A DNA stretch of 64,000 nt. Source: Streptomyces griseoluteus. GTDB taxonomy: Bacteria; Actinomycetota; Actinomycetes; Streptomycetales; Streptomycetaceae. Location of the stretch: contig NZ_SRRU01000008.1 in assembly GCF_004784465.1 (NCBI RefSeq), positions 62,001-126,000 of the forward strand, in the 5' to 3' direction. The notes under the pieces are model-generated. The model searched no databases. It had not been told where the DNA came from and saw only the letters and a list, made by a program, of their open reading frames with translations. Within the stretch, counting starts at the first letter, position 1. Each line of letters opens with the position of its first letter. Below, one piece after another: positions 31,678 to 41,012 of the stretch. Made by a program: the position numbers and the translations under genes.

Positions 31678-32871
31678 TCAGGAAGGGCCGGGGGACTGCG
31701 CCGGGAGCGCGCCGGAACCGGGCGCGCGGTCGCGCAGCGCGACGGCGACCGACACGACGGCGCCGCAGGAGAGGACCGCCGCGAAGCCGATCATCGCGGT
31801 CTGTACGGCGAAATGCCGCAGGGCGATGCTGAACAGGACGGACGGCAGGCCCATTCCCAGGTACGCGACGACGAAGAACACGGCGAGGACCCCCGCGCGG
31901 GAAGCCGGCGCGGCCACGGAAACGGCCCGTTCGACGCCTCCCTTGAACAGCAGCCCGGAGCCGGCTCCCGACAGGGACACGGCGACCAGGTAGAGCCAGA
32001 GCGCCGGGTGGTAGAGGGCGACGGCGCACAGGACCAGGCCGACCGGGAAGACCACGGCCCCCACGGTCATGACCCGGGGCAGGGGGAGGCGGCCCAGCAC
32101 CAGTTGGGCGGCCGCCGCGGAACCGAACATGAGGAAGGCCGCCAGGCCGGCCACAAGGTGCGAGTCGGTGTGCAGGGTGCCGTGGAGCACGCTCGCCCCC
32201 AGTGAGGAGATCAGGCCGAGGATGGCGAAGGCGAAGGCGCCCAGGGCACCGGCCGCGGCGAACGTCCGCCGTCCGCCGGGGCGCAGGGCGAACCTGAGGG
32301 GCGGTTCGGCCGCGGGCAGCTCCAGGTCCACCGTCTCCGGGGTGGACAGGACCAGCGCGAGGCACCCTGCCATGGCGAGCGTGAAGATCGCCTGGGTGGT
32401 GATCAGGGGCGCGGGAAGCCACTCGGCGGCGGCGCCGGCGATGAGGGGTCCCGAGGCCAGGCCGCCGAGGTTGGCGGCGGTGGCCACGATGCCGGGCAGC
32501 ACCGAACCCGTCCGGTCCGGACGGGCCTCGTGGTGGAGGTCGTGCAGGTACGTCGTCGCGGTCGAGGCCATCAGCCCCAGTCCGGCACCGTTCAGAATCC
32601 TGCCCGTGATCAGCCCCGGCAGGTCCCGCCACGCCATGAGTACGACCGACGCGACGATGCCGACCAGCAGCGCCGGGACGATGATGCGCCGCCGGCCGAG
32701 CCGGTCCGACAGGTGCCCCAGTCCGAGGAAGGCGGCCGCCGCACCCACGACCATCGAGGCGTACGCCACCGTGACCGTGGTCGCGCCGAAGTGGTCCCGG
32801 GCCTCGTACAGCGGCCACAGCGGGGTCGGCGCGGTACCGAAGGCCATCAGCACGGTGAAGGCCACCGCCAC
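31678..32871 (-). CDS. MFS transporter (probably begins upstream at a CTG codon)
   Basis: The 397 residues from GTG 32871 contain motif A (LGHLSDRLGRRRIIVP), LITGRILNGAGLGLMASTATTYLHDLHH and 11-12 TM helices of a drug- or metabolite-type MFS protein. GTG 32871 falls inside the first helix: the codons before it read ATGFWF and continue in frame for 49 codons with coding-like composition, so the real protein is probably longer. No ATG, GTG or TTG exists in that stretch, but CTG 33018 is preceded by AGGAGG at a 7-nt distance, giving a 446-residue product. It is divergent from the LysR gene, its likely regulator. Confidence 0.82.
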   Translation of the reverse strand: MAVAFTVLMAFGTAPTPLWPLYEARDHFGATTVTVAYASMVVGAAAAFLGLGHLSDRLGRRRIIVPALLVGIVASVVLMAWRDLPGLITGRILNGAGLGLMASTATTYLHDLHHEARPDRTGSVLPGIVATAANLGGLASGPLIAGAAAEWLPAPLITTQAIFTLAMAGCLALVLSTPETVDLELPAAEPPLRFALRPGGRRTFAAAGALGAFAFAILGLISSLGASVLHGTLHTDSHLVAGLAAFLMFGSAAAAQLVLGRLPLPRVMTVGAVVFPVGLVLCAVALYHPALWLYLVAVSLSGAGSGLLFKGGVERAVSVAAPASRAGVLAVFFVVAYLGMGLPSVLFSIALRHFAVQTAMIGFAAVLSCGAVVSVAVALRDRAPGSGALPAQSPGPS

Positions 32872-33015
32872 GAACCAGAAGCCGGTCGCGTGCGAGGCAC
32901 GGCGTCCGGCCGGGGCGCGGGGCGGCAGGCCGGCGGGAGCGGGTGAGGGGATCCGGTGGGTCGGGTCGCCGGGAGCGTCGGCTGTGGGACGGCTCAGCGG
33001 CGTCGGTGCGGCAGG

Positions 33016-33031
33016 CAGGGGTACCCCTCCT
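33016..33031 (-). promoter_or_regulatory. AGGAGG ribosome site ahead of a CTG codon (candidate non-standard start)
   Basis: On the minus strand AGGAGG occupies 33031-33026, a 7-nt spacer follows, then CTG at 33018-33016 in frame with the MFS gene. Position and strength are ideal for initiation, while the annotated-style GTG 147 bp downstream has no ribosome site. Confidence 0.5.
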
Positions 33032-33131
33032 CGGGCGGAAGCGAATGGTGTTTTCCATCCTCCTCACCAGGCAGGATCAATGCCAACGAATGTTTTTGCT
33101 GGGCTCCAGCAGTGCGAGTGATACTTCTCCT

Positions 33132-34022
33132 GTGGAGCTACGTCAGCTGGAGCACTTCATCGCGGTCGCCGAGGAGCTGAGCTTCACGCGTGCCGCCCGT
33201 CGGCTGCACGTGGTGCAGTCGGGGGTGTCCGCCGCGATCCGCTCCCTGGAGCGCGAGCTCGGCTGCGCGCTGTTCGAGCGCACGTCGCAGCAGGTCCGGC
33301 TCACCGGGGCGGGCGCGGCGCTGCTGCCGGAGGCCCGGGCCACCCTGCACGCCGCCCAGGCGGCCCAGGACGCCGTGCGCGCCGCCCAGGACACGCTGCG
33401 CGGCACGGTGAACGTGGGCGCGATGGCTTCGGTCGAGGTGGTGGACCTGCCCGCGCTCCTCGGGCAGCTGCACGCGCGGCATCCGGGGATCGACGTCCGG
33501 CTGCGGCTGGCGACGACCGGCTCGGCGGGACTGGCGCACGCGCTGCTCAGGGGAGACCTGGACGTGGCCTTCCTGTCGCTGCCCGAGCGCAAGCCCGCCG
33601 GGATCGACGCACGGGAGCTGGCCACCGTGCCGCTCGTCCTGGTGGTGAGCGCCGCCCATCCGCTCGCGGAGCGGGCGGAGTTGACACTCGCGGACCTCGT
33701 GGGGGAGCCCTTCGTGGACTTCCCGCCGGGCTACGGCAACCGCGAGGTGGTCGACCGGGCGTTCGCGGCGGCGGGCGTCGTACGCCGGGTGGCCCTGGAA
33801 GTGCCCGACATCGACATGGGGGCGGCACTGGTCCGGCACGGCCTGGGCATCGCCTTCCTGCCCGCGTTCGCCGTCGCCCGCACCCCCGGCCTGCACGTCC
33901 TCGATGTCCCCGGCACCGTACTCCGGTGGAGCATGCACCTGGGCACGTCGTCGACCCGGCGGCCCAGCGCGGCGGTGCGGGCGCTGCTCGACCTGGTCGA
34001 CCTCCACGTCATCGCCCGCTGA
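33132..34022 (+). CDS. LysR-family transcriptional regulator
   Basis: The protein has 296 residues. An N-terminal winged HTH (LRQLEHFIAVAEELSFTRAARRLHVVQSGVSAAIRSLERELGCALFERT) is followed by a periplasmic-binding-protein-like effector domain (about 90-290) with GTVNVGAMASVEVVDLP and GEPFVDFPPGYGNREVVD. GTG 33132 aligns the HTH as in the family; in-frame codons upstream are non-coding in character. It is divergent from the MFS transporter and 61 bp upstream of gabD, and may control either. No effector can be inferred. Confidence 0.92.
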   Translation: MELRQLEHFIAVAEELSFTRAARRLHVVQSGVSAAIRSLERELGCALFERTSQQVRLTGAGAALLPEARATLHAAQAAQDAVRAAQDTLRGTVNVGAMASVEVVDLPALLGQLHARHPGIDVRLRLATTGSAGLAHALLRGDLDVAFLSLPERKPAGIDARELATVPLVLVVSAAHPLAERAELTLADLVGEPFVDFPPGYGNREVVDRAFAAAGVVRRVALEVPDIDMGAALVRHGLGIAFLPAFAVARTPGLHVLDVPGTVLRWSMHLGTSSTRRPSAAVRALLDLVDLHVIAR

Positions 34023-34083
34023 CGCCAGGTGTGAGCGGGTCCAGGCGTGGAAACCCGAGGGGCCCCGACTCCAGGGAGGCGTC

Positions 34084-35508
34084 ATGAACGCCAATGTCAC
34101 TGCCCAGAAAAGCCCCATAGCCACCGTCAATCCGTACACCGGTGAACGGGTTCGGGAGTTCCCGGCGCTGAGCGAGGAGGAGGTGGAGCGCGCGATCGAC
34201 GCGGCGCACCGCAGCTTCCAGGACTGGCGTGCCCGGTCCAGGGCCGACCGGGGAGCCGTCGTGCAACGCGCCGGCCGGCTCATGAGGGAGCGCAAGGAGG
34301 AACTCGCCGGGCTGCTGACCCTGGAGGTCGGCAAGCTGATCAACTCCAGCCGTGCCGAGGCCGACCTCGCGTCCGACATCCTCACCTACTACGGCGAGCA
34401 CGGTCCCGAACTGCTGCAAGAGCGCCCCCTGCCCGTCCCCGAGGGCACGGCCGTGCTGGTGAACGAGCCGCTCGGCGTCCTCCTCGGGGTGATGCCCTGG
34501 AACTTCCCGCTGTACCAGGTGGTCCGATTCGCGGGTCCGAACCTCGTCCTCGGCAACACGATCCTGCTCAAGCACGCGAGCAGTTGCCCCCAGTCCGCTC
34601 TGGCACTCGAGCAGCTGTTCAGGGATGCGGGTGTACCCGCCGGGGTCTACACCAATCTCTTCGTGCGGGGCCGGGACGTAGGGAAGATCATCGATGACGC
34701 CCGTGTGCAGGGAGCGTCCCTGACCGGTAGTGAGCGGGCGGGCGTGAGCGTGGGCGAGATCGCCGGCCGCAATGTCAAGAAGTCCGTCCTCGAGCTGGGC
34801 GGCAGTGATCCCTTCGTCGTGCTGGACGGTCACAACCTCGACCGCACCGTCTACGCGGCGTTCCTCGGCCGGATGGGCAACACCGGGCAGTGCTGCGTGG
34901 CGGCCAAGCGCTTCATCGCCCTTGCCGACGTCTACGACGCCTTCCTCACCGGGCTGCGTGACCGGATGGGCGAGGTCCAGCCGGGAGATCCGGCGGACCC
35001 CGACACCACGCTCGGCCCGCTGTCCTCCGAGTCCGCGGCCGAACTCCTGATGGAACAGGTCCGTGACGCGGTGGACAAGGGAGCCACGGTGGTGCTGGGC
35101 GGCGGGCGGCCCGACCTGCCGGGGGCGTTCGTCGAGCCGACCGTCCTCACCGACGTCACACCGGACATGCGGGCCTACCGGGAAGAGCTCTTCGGCCCCG
35201 TCGCCGTCGTCTACCGGGTCGCCGACGAGGACGAGGCCGTGGCGCTGGCCAACACCTCCCGCTACGGCCTGGGAGGCGCGGTCTTCGCCGCCGACCCGGA
35301 ACGTGCTCGCCAGGTCGCGGACCGGCTGGAGGCGGGCATGGTGTGGATCAACCACCCGACGGCGTCCCGGCCGGAACTGCCCTTCGGCGGCATCAAGCGT
35401 TCCGGCTACGGGCGCGAGCTCGGCGACGTGGGCATCGTGGAATTCGCGAACCGCAAGCTCGTGCGCTACGTGGACGCCGACGCCCCGATCGCAGAGGTGC
35501 TGGGCTGA
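34084..35508 (+). CDS. gabD: NAD(P)-dependent succinate-semialdehyde dehydrogenase
   Basis: This 474-residue aldehyde dehydrogenase of the GabD/SSADH group oxidises succinic semialdehyde to succinate in the GABA shunt, or a similar semialdehyde. It shows GVMPWNFPLYQVVRFAGP, LELGGSDPF with general base Glu237, and GQCC with nucleophile Cys271, followed by ELFGPVAVVYRV and the C-terminal PFGGIKRSGYGRELG. ATG 34084 has GGGAGG 6 nt upstream. No gabT or GABA permease is adjacent. A PucR-type regulator converges on it; LysR lies upstream on the same strand. Confidence 0.88.
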   Translation: MNANVTAQKSPIATVNPYTGERVREFPALSEEEVERAIDAAHRSFQDWRARSRADRGAVVQRAGRLMRERKEELAGLLTLEVGKLINSSRAEADLASDILTYYGEHGPELLQERPLPVPEGTAVLVNEPLGVLLGVMPWNFPLYQVVRFAGPNLVLGNTILLKHASSCPQSALALEQLFRDAGVPAGVYTNLFVRGRDVGKIIDDARVQGASLTGSERAGVSVGEIAGRNVKKSVLELGGSDPFVVLDGHNLDRTVYAAFLGRMGNTGQCCVAAKRFIALADVYDAFLTGLRDRMGEVQPGDPADPDTTLGPLSSESAAELLMEQVRDAVDKGATVVLGGGRPDLPGAFVEPTVLTDVTPDMRAYREELFGPVAVVYRVADEDEAVALANTSRYGLGGAVFAADPERARQVADRLEAGMVWINHPTASRPELPFGGIKRSGYGRELGDVGIVEFANRKLVRYVDADAPIAEVLG

Positions 35509-35514
35509 CCGCGA

Positions 35515-35541
35515 GCCGGTCGACGGCGCGCGTCGGCCGGC
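35515..35541. terminator. 11-bp-stem hairpin between convergent gabD and PucR genes
   Basis: The left arm 35515-35525 pairs with 35531-35541 around a GCGCG loop (ten Watson-Crick pairs and one T-G). It lies 6 bp after the gabD stop and 20 bp from the PucR stop, so it can end both transcripts. Confidence 0.72.
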
Positions 35542-35561
35542 ATGCGCGTTCCAGCGAGGTG

Positions 35562-37352
35562 TCAGCCCGGTCCGCCCAGCACGATCTTCCACACCCGGGT
35601 CGCCACCTGGAGGTTCAGCCGGTCCTCGACGTCCGCGAGGTCGTGGCCGCTGATGTCGCGGATGCGCTGGAGCCGGTAGCGCAGCGTGCTGCGGTGGATC
35701 GCGAGGGAGTCGGCGGTCTCGTCGTAGTTGCCGCCGCAGTCGAAGTACCGGGACAGGGTCTCCACCATGGCCGCGTGGTGCCGGGAGTCGTAGTCGATGA
35801 GCCGCCCGAGCCACTCGTGGACGAACGTCTCCAGTTCCCGGTAGTCGCTGCCGGGTCCCAGGATGCGGTAGAGGCCCAGCTCGTCGAAGAACGTCGCGCC
35901 GTAGCGCTCCCGGGAGTGGCGGCGCACGTCCAGGGCGCGCTGCGCCTCCCGGTAGTGGTGGGGGATGGCGTCCACGGCGTCGCAGGGGGCGCTCACCCCG
36001 ATCGTCCCGGACCGGGTCCCGGTCTCCCGGGCGAGCGCCTCGTACAGCGCGCGGGCGGGCGGCCTGTCGTCGGCGACAAGGACGACGTGCCCGGACCGGC
36101 GGGTCAGCAGCGAGCGCATGCCCACGGTGGAGGCCGCCCGGCCCACGGCCTGCGCGAAGGAATCGTCCGCCGTCCGGTTGGACCACCGCACCACCACGAT
36201 GTAGTGGCTGCGGTGCAGGTCGTGTCCGACTGCCTCGGACCGCGCGTAGGCACCCGCCCCGGCCGTCCCTGCCAGGAGATCGTCGACCAGCTCCCGGTGC
36301 AGCCTGCGCTCCACTTCGGCCAGATCGCGCAGGTGCGCCAGCTCCAGGGAGAGTGACTTGGCGGCGTGCCCGAGCGCGAACACGGTGTGCTCGTCGGCCT
36401 CGTCCCGGACATCTACCAGAGCCAGCACGCCCAGGATCTCGCCCTGCAGACGGACCAGGGCTACCAGCCGGTCCTCCATCCGCACCGGCCCCGCCTCCCG
36501 GGCCACGGCGTGCAGCATCGCGTCCCGGCGCACGGGGTCGGGTTCGGGATAGGGGTCGGGGCGGCCGGGGCCGGTCCAGGCCCTCAGCCGGCCGAAACGG
36601 TCCTCGACCAGCGCGGGAAGCCCGGTCAGCCTGTGCAGTGCGCGGGTGACGGCTTCCTCGCCGCCGTCACCGCCGCTGGAGGCAGCGACGCCCGCCAGGA
36701 GAGCGTGGACGGCCCGCTCGTAGCCCAGCTCGGCCACCACAGAGATCAACTTCCGCTGGAGGGCTGTACGTTCCTCCCGCAGCCGGCGCAGCTCCAGCGC
36801 GTCCTCGCAGCGGCGGCGGTGCGCGAAGACGACCGACAGTGCGGCGGCGGTGTGCCCGACGAGCGTGGTGAGCAGGGATCGCTCGGCCTCGGTGGGCCGG
36901 GAGCGGGACGTCACCACGAGGTAGCCGTGGAGTCCCTCGAGTCCGCGCAGGCCCATGGCCCGGCCCCAGGGCCTGCCGGGGACGGCCACGGGGCCGTCCT
37001 GCCCGGCCAGCTCCCGCACCCTCCGGCCCACGGCCGAGGCATGTGTCCGCCCGTTCCCCGGGCTGGGAACCAGGTCTCCGCCCACCGTGAGATACCCGGC
37101 CTCGGCGCTGTACGGCCCGGCGGCGGCTATGTGGTCCATGGCCAGGCGCAGGATCTCGCCTTCGTCCGGGGCGTCGAACAGGGCCTGGGAGAGCACCATC
37201 AGGTCGTCGAGGGCATGGTCGGTGGGCGTGCGGGTGGGTGGGCGGGGCCCTGTGCGCGCCGGGGTGGGCTGCCGCCCGGCGCTGCCCCGTGGAAGGCCGT
37301 CCTTCCGGTCGGAGTAGCGGCGGTACAGGCTGTGCGCCCGACTGTCGGCCAT
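35562..37352 (-). CDS. PucR/CdaR-type regulator with GAF sensor
   Basis: The protein has 596 residues. A GAF-like domain covers about 45-180, a linker helix (LELRRLREERTALQRKLISV) follows, then a second sensor-like region and the GGDEF-related PucR middle domain. The C-terminal HTH_30 (DETADSLAIHRSTLRYRLQRIRDISGHDL, about 545-575) is typical of PucR regulators of purine, GABA or sugar-acid catabolism. ATG 37352 has GGAG 9 nt upstream. It converges with gabD, so control of succinic semialdehyde metabolism is a reasonable guess. It is divergent from the dnaK operon. Confidence 0.88.
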   Translation of the reverse strand: MADSRAHSLYRRYSDRKDGLPRGSAGRQPTPARTGPRPPTRTPTDHALDDLMVLSQALFDAPDEGEILRLAMDHIAAAGPYSAEAGYLTVGGDLVPSPGNGRTHASAVGRRVRELAGQDGPVAVPGRPWGRAMGLRGLEGLHGYLVVTSRSRPTEAERSLLTTLVGHTAAALSVVFAHRRRCEDALELRRLREERTALQRKLISVVAELGYERAVHALLAGVAASSGGDGGEEAVTRALHRLTGLPALVEDRFGRLRAWTGPGRPDPYPEPDPVRRDAMLHAVAREAGPVRMEDRLVALVRLQGEILGVLALVDVRDEADEHTVFALGHAAKSLSLELAHLRDLAEVERRLHRELVDDLLAGTAGAGAYARSEAVGHDLHRSHYIVVVRWSNRTADDSFAQAVGRAASTVGMRSLLTRRSGHVVLVADDRPPARALYEALARETGTRSGTIGVSAPCDAVDAIPHHYREAQRALDVRRHSRERYGATFFDELGLYRILGPGSDYRELETFVHEWLGRLIDYDSRHHAAMVETLSRYFDCGGNYDETADSLAIHRSTLRYRLQRIRDISGHDLADVEDRLNLQVATRVWKIVLGGPG

Positions 37353-37567
37353 GGGATCACTCCGTTCTCCCTGTGTCTCCGGGGAAGAGAACGGTATTGC
37401 GCGTACCCCTCCCGGACCGGCTCACCCGAGGGTGCGGATTCTTTCTCGTCCTCGTGGGGCGACCGGACCCGTGCATTCCTGACTCGCCAGGCGCAGGCGC
37501 GGAGCAACGCGGGTCGCCACCCTGGAGAGTGCTCGAGATTGCGCAGGCGCACCGGGAGGAGTTCCTC

Positions 37568-39469
37568 ATGGCCAAGGCAGTGGGCATCGACCTGGGTACC
37601 ACCAACTCGGTGATCGCCGTGTGGGAGGGCGGCGAGCCGATCGTCGTGCCCAACAGCGAGGGCAACCGCACGACCCCGTCCGTGGTGGCCTTCACCGACA
37701 CCGGCGAGCGCCTGGTGGGCCAGCTGGCCCGGCGCCAGGCGATCCTCAACCCCAAGGGCACCATCTACTCGGCCAAGCGGTTCATCGGCCGGCACTTCGA
37801 CGAGGTCTCCGACGAGGCCAAGGCCGTCGCCTACGACGTCGTTCCGGGCGAGAACGGCGAGGCCCGCTTCAAGGTGCGCGACAAGCTGTACGCGCCCGAG
37901 GAGATCAGCGCACAGGTGCTGCGCAAACTCGCCGACGACGCCTCCAAGCAGCTGGGGGAGCGGGTCACGGAGGCGGTCATCACCGTGCCCGCCTACTTCA
38001 ACGACGCCCAGCGCACCGCGACCCGTGACGCCGGCCGGATAGCGGGCCTGGAAGTGCTCCGGATCATCAACGAGCCGACGGCGGCCGCCGTCGCCTACGG
38101 CATGGACAAGAAGCAGCACGAGACGGTGCTCGTCTTCGACCTGGGCGGCGGCACGTTCGACGTGAGCATCCTCGACGTCGGTGACGGCGTGGTGGAGGTG
38201 CGTTCCACGGCGGGTGACAGCCATCTGGGCGGCGACGACTTCGACCGGCGTCTGGTGGATTACCTCGCGGACGACTTCCAGAAGGAGAACGGCATCGACC
38301 TGCGCAAGGACCCGCAGGCGCTGCAACGTCTGTTCGAGGCGGCGGAGAAGGCCAAGACCGAGCTCAGTTCCGTCACCCAGACCCAGGTGAGCCTGCCGTT
38401 CATCACCGCCGACGCCTCCGGGCCCAAACACCTCACCGACTCGATCATGCGGTCCACCTTCGAGCAGATCACCGCCGACCTGGTGGAGCGCTGCCTGGGG
38501 CCGGTCCAGCAGGCCATGGCCGACGCCAAGGTCGGCGAGAACGACATCGACGAGGTCATCCTCGTCGGCGGCTCCACCCGCATCCCCGCCGTCCAGGCGC
38601 TGGTGCGACGGCTGACCGGCGGCAAGGACCCCAACATGAGCGTCAACCCCGACGAGGTCGTGGCGCTGGGCGCCGCGATCCAGGCCGGGGTCCTCAAGGG
38701 CGAGGTCAAGGATGTCCTGCTGCTCGACGTCACCCCACTGTCGCTGGGCGTGGAGACGCGTGGCGGAGTGATGACGAAGATCGTTGAGCGGAACACCACC
38801 ATCCCGGTGCGCCGCAGCGAGACCTTCTCCACCGCCGAGGACAACCAGCCGGCCGTCGATGTGGTGGTCCTCCAGGGCGAGCGGGAGCGGGCCGCCGACA
38901 ACCGGGTGCTCGGCCGGTTCCAGCTCACCGACATCCGGCCGGCTCCACGGGGCGAACCACAGGTCGACGTCACCTTCGACGTCGACGCCAACGGCATCCT
39001 CAACGTCAGCGCGCGGGACAAGGACACCGGCAAGGAACAGGGCATCACCATCAGTGAGAGCTCCAACCTCGACCGGAGCGAGGTCGAGCGCATGGTCGAG
39101 GAGGCCGAGCGCAACCAGGGTCAGGACCAGGCCCTGCGCGAGGCCGTCGACGCCCGCAACGAACTGGACGCGATCGCCTACCAGGTCGAGAAGCTCCTCG
39201 CCGAACTGGGCGACGCCGCGCCCGCGCACGAGAAGGCCCGTGCCGAGATGCTGGTGGCCGAGGCCCGCGACGCGGTCAAGAACGAGGCCGGAGTGGACAA
39301 GGTCAGGCCGCTGATCTCCGAACTCCAGCAGATCCACGCCGGGCTCGCCGCCCACCGCACCGAAGCGGCGGCGAGTGGTCCGTCGGACACCACCGGGCCG
39401 GACGCCTCCGCACAGGGCGGCCCCGGCGCCGACGACGACGTGATCGACGCCGAGTTCGACAAGGGCTGA
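37568..39469 (+). CDS. dnaK: Hsp70 chaperone DnaK (probably a second, accessory copy)
   Basis: This 633-residue protein has AVGIDLGTTNSVIAVWEGG, IINEPTAAAVAYG, VFDLGGGTFDVSILDVGDG and VILVGGSTRIPAVQ (the Hsp70 nucleotide-binding signatures), then the substrate-binding domain and an acidic DDDVIDAEFD tail. ATG 37568 has GGGAGGAG 6 nt before it. It heads an eight-gene operon. The main Streptomyces dnaK operon ends with hspR and is controlled by HAIR boxes (CTTGAGT-N7-ACTCAAG). No HAIR or CIRCE element is visible in the 215 bp upstream, so this looks like a differently regulated paralogue. Confidence 0.95.
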   Translation: MAKAVGIDLGTTNSVIAVWEGGEPIVVPNSEGNRTTPSVVAFTDTGERLVGQLARRQAILNPKGTIYSAKRFIGRHFDEVSDEAKAVAYDVVPGENGEARFKVRDKLYAPEEISAQVLRKLADDASKQLGERVTEAVITVPAYFNDAQRTATRDAGRIAGLEVLRIINEPTAAAVAYGMDKKQHETVLVFDLGGGTFDVSILDVGDGVVEVRSTAGDSHLGGDDFDRRLVDYLADDFQKENGIDLRKDPQALQRLFEAAEKAKTELSSVTQTQVSLPFITADASGPKHLTDSIMRSTFEQITADLVERCLGPVQQAMADAKVGENDIDEVILVGGSTRIPAVQALVRRLTGGKDPNMSVNPDEVVALGAAIQAGVLKGEVKDVLLLDVTPLSLGVETRGGVMTKIVERNTTIPVRRSETFSTAEDNQPAVDVVVLQGERERAADNRVLGRFQLTDIRPAPRGEPQVDVTFDVDANGILNVSARDKDTGKEQGITISESSNLDRSEVERMVEEAERNQGQDQALREAVDARNELDAIAYQVEKLLAELGDAAPAHEKARAEMLVAEARDAVKNEAGVDKVRPLISELQQIHAGLAAHRTEAAASGPSDTTGPDASAQGGPGADDDVIDAEFDKG

Positions 39470-39479
39470 GGTACCCGCC

Positions 39480-40070
39480 ATGCCGACCCCGCCCCAGGAC
39501 CGATCGTCCGACCCGCCGCCCGGAGCCGCCGCACCACCGCCGCAGGGCGACCTGCCCGAGCCCGGGCCCGCGCCGCCTGGCACGGAGACCGGCCCGGGGC
39601 CGGACGCGGCCACCGGTCCGGCCGGGGCCGAGGACGAGTACGCGGCGGCGATGAAGGAGGTCGAGGACCGCTGGCGGCGCGCCCTCGCCGACCTGGACAA
39701 CCTGCGCAAGCGGCACGCCAGGGAACTGGACCGGGAGCGCGGGGCCGAACGCGCCCGCACGGCCGCGGCCTTCCTCCCCGTCATCGACAACCTCGAACTG
39801 GCCCTGAGCCACGCGGCCTCCGACGCCGGGGCGATCGTCGAGGGGGTTCGCGCCGTGCGCGACCAGGCCGTATCCCTCCTTGGACGCCTTGGCTACGAGC
39901 GTCACGCCGAGACCGGCGTCCCGTTCGACCCCTCCCGGCACGAGGTCGTCGGCGTGGTCCAGGACCCCGACGCCGAACCGAACACCGTGACACAGGTGCT
40001 GCGCCCCGGCTACGGCGAGGCCGAGCGGCAGTTGAGGCCGGCCGCCGTGACCGTCGCGAAGCGGGAGTGA
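39480..40070 (+). CDS. grpE: GrpE nucleotide exchange factor
   Basis: This 196-residue DnaK exchange factor has a Pro/Gly-rich disordered head to about residue 45, the long helix EYAAAMKEVEDRWRRALADLDNLRKRHARELDRERG, then FLPVIDNLELAL and a C-terminal beta domain with GVPFDPSRHEVVGVVQDPDAEPNTVTQVLRPGY. It begins 10 bp after dnaK with GAGG upstream and ends 6 bp before dnaJ. It catalyses ADP release from DnaK in the cytosol. Confidence 0.93.
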   Translation: MPTPPQDRSSDPPPGAAAPPPQGDLPEPGPAPPGTETGPGPDAATGPAGAEDEYAAAMKEVEDRWRRALADLDNLRKRHARELDRERGAERARTAAAFLPVIDNLELALSHAASDAGAIVEGVRAVRDQAVSLLGRLGYERHAETGVPFDPSRHEVVGVVQDPDAEPNTVTQVLRPGYGEAERQLRPAAVTVAKRE

Positions 40071-40076
40071 GCGGCC

Positions 40077-41012
40077 GTGGCACGCGACTTCTACGAGGTT
40101 CTCGGGGTCCCGCGCAACGCCGACAGGGACGAGATCCAGCAGGCGTACCGCAAACTGGCGCGCAAGTACCACCCCGACGTCAACAAGGACCCCGCGGCGG
40201 AGGAGCGGTTCAAGGAGATCAACGAGGCCTTCAGCGTCCTGTCCGACCCTGACCAGCGGGCCCGTTACGACCGCTTCGGCGAGGACTTCCGGAAGGTCCC
40301 CGAGGACTGGGAGGAGCGGGTCGGTGCCGGTGCGGGACCCGGTGGCGGCTTCCGCTGGTCCACCGGGGGCGGTCCCCGGGCCCAGTACGCCACCAGTGGC
40401 TTCGGCTCGGAGGGCGTCGACGTCGACGACCTGTTCAGCTCGTTCTTCGGTGGCGCCGGACGGATGCGGGTGCCGGGAGCGGACCAGGAGGCCGAACTGC
40501 CGCTCACCGTCGAGGAGGCCTACCGCGGAGGCCGCCGCACCGTCACCCTCCAAGGGCCCTCCGGGCAGCGGCGCTACGAGGTGGACGTGCCGCCCGGCGT
40601 CACCGACGGGCAGCGCATCCGGCTGGCGGGCGAGGGCGGTCGCGGCAGCGGCGACGGCCCCGCGGGCGACCTGTACCTGCGGGTGCGGATCCAGCCCCAC
40701 CCCGTGTTCCGGCTCGACGGCCGGGACGTGTACGTGCAGCTTCCGGTCGCCCCCTGGGAGGCCGCGCTGGGCGCGACGGTTCCGGTGCCCACGCCGAGCG
40801 GGGCGACGGCCAAGGTGACCGTGCCCGCCGGGTCCTCCACCGGCCGACGGCTGAGGCTGCGCGGCGAGGGCATGCCGGGACCGCGTGGCGCCAACGGCGA
40901 CCTGTACGCCGAACTCCGGATCATGGTGCCGCCCAAGCTCAGCGACCAGGAGCGCGAACTGTTCGAGGAGCTCGCCGCCGTCTCCTCGTTCGACCCCAGG
41001 AGGACACGATGA
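40077..41012 (+). CDS. dnaJ: J-domain co-chaperone, CbpA-like
   Basis: The protein has 311 residues. The J domain is at 1-70 (DFYEVLGVPRNADRDEIQQAYRKLARKYHPDVNKD with the HPD motif). A Gly/Phe-rich linker follows (GGGFRWSTGGGP to LFSSFFGG). Two C-terminal beta-sandwich substrate domains (ELPLTVEEAYRGGRRTVTL; LPVAPWEAALGATVPVPT) complete it. There is no CxxCxGxG zinc domain, so it is a CbpA/class II type. It stimulates DnaK ATPase. The start is GTG 40077; the last 4 bp overlap the next gene (ATGA). Confidence 0.93.
   Translation: MARDFYEVLGVPRNADRDEIQQAYRKLARKYHPDVNKDPAAEERFKEINEAFSVLSDPDQRARYDRFGEDFRKVPEDWEERVGAGAGPGGGFRWSTGGGPRAQYATSGFGSEGVDVDDLFSSFFGGAGRMRVPGADQEAELPLTVEEAYRGGRRTVTLQGPSGQRRYEVDVPPGVTDGQRIRLAGEGGRGSGDGPAGDLYLRVRIQPHPVFRLDGRDVYVQLPVAPWEAALGATVPVPTPSGATAKVTVPAGSSTGRRLRLRGEGMPGPRGANGDLYAELRIMVPPKLSDQERELFEELAAVSSFDPRRTR

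Noticed and set aside
37353..37567. GAGTGCT near 37528 as half of a CIRCE box
   Set aside because: The partner half TTAGCACTC at the required spacing is absent.
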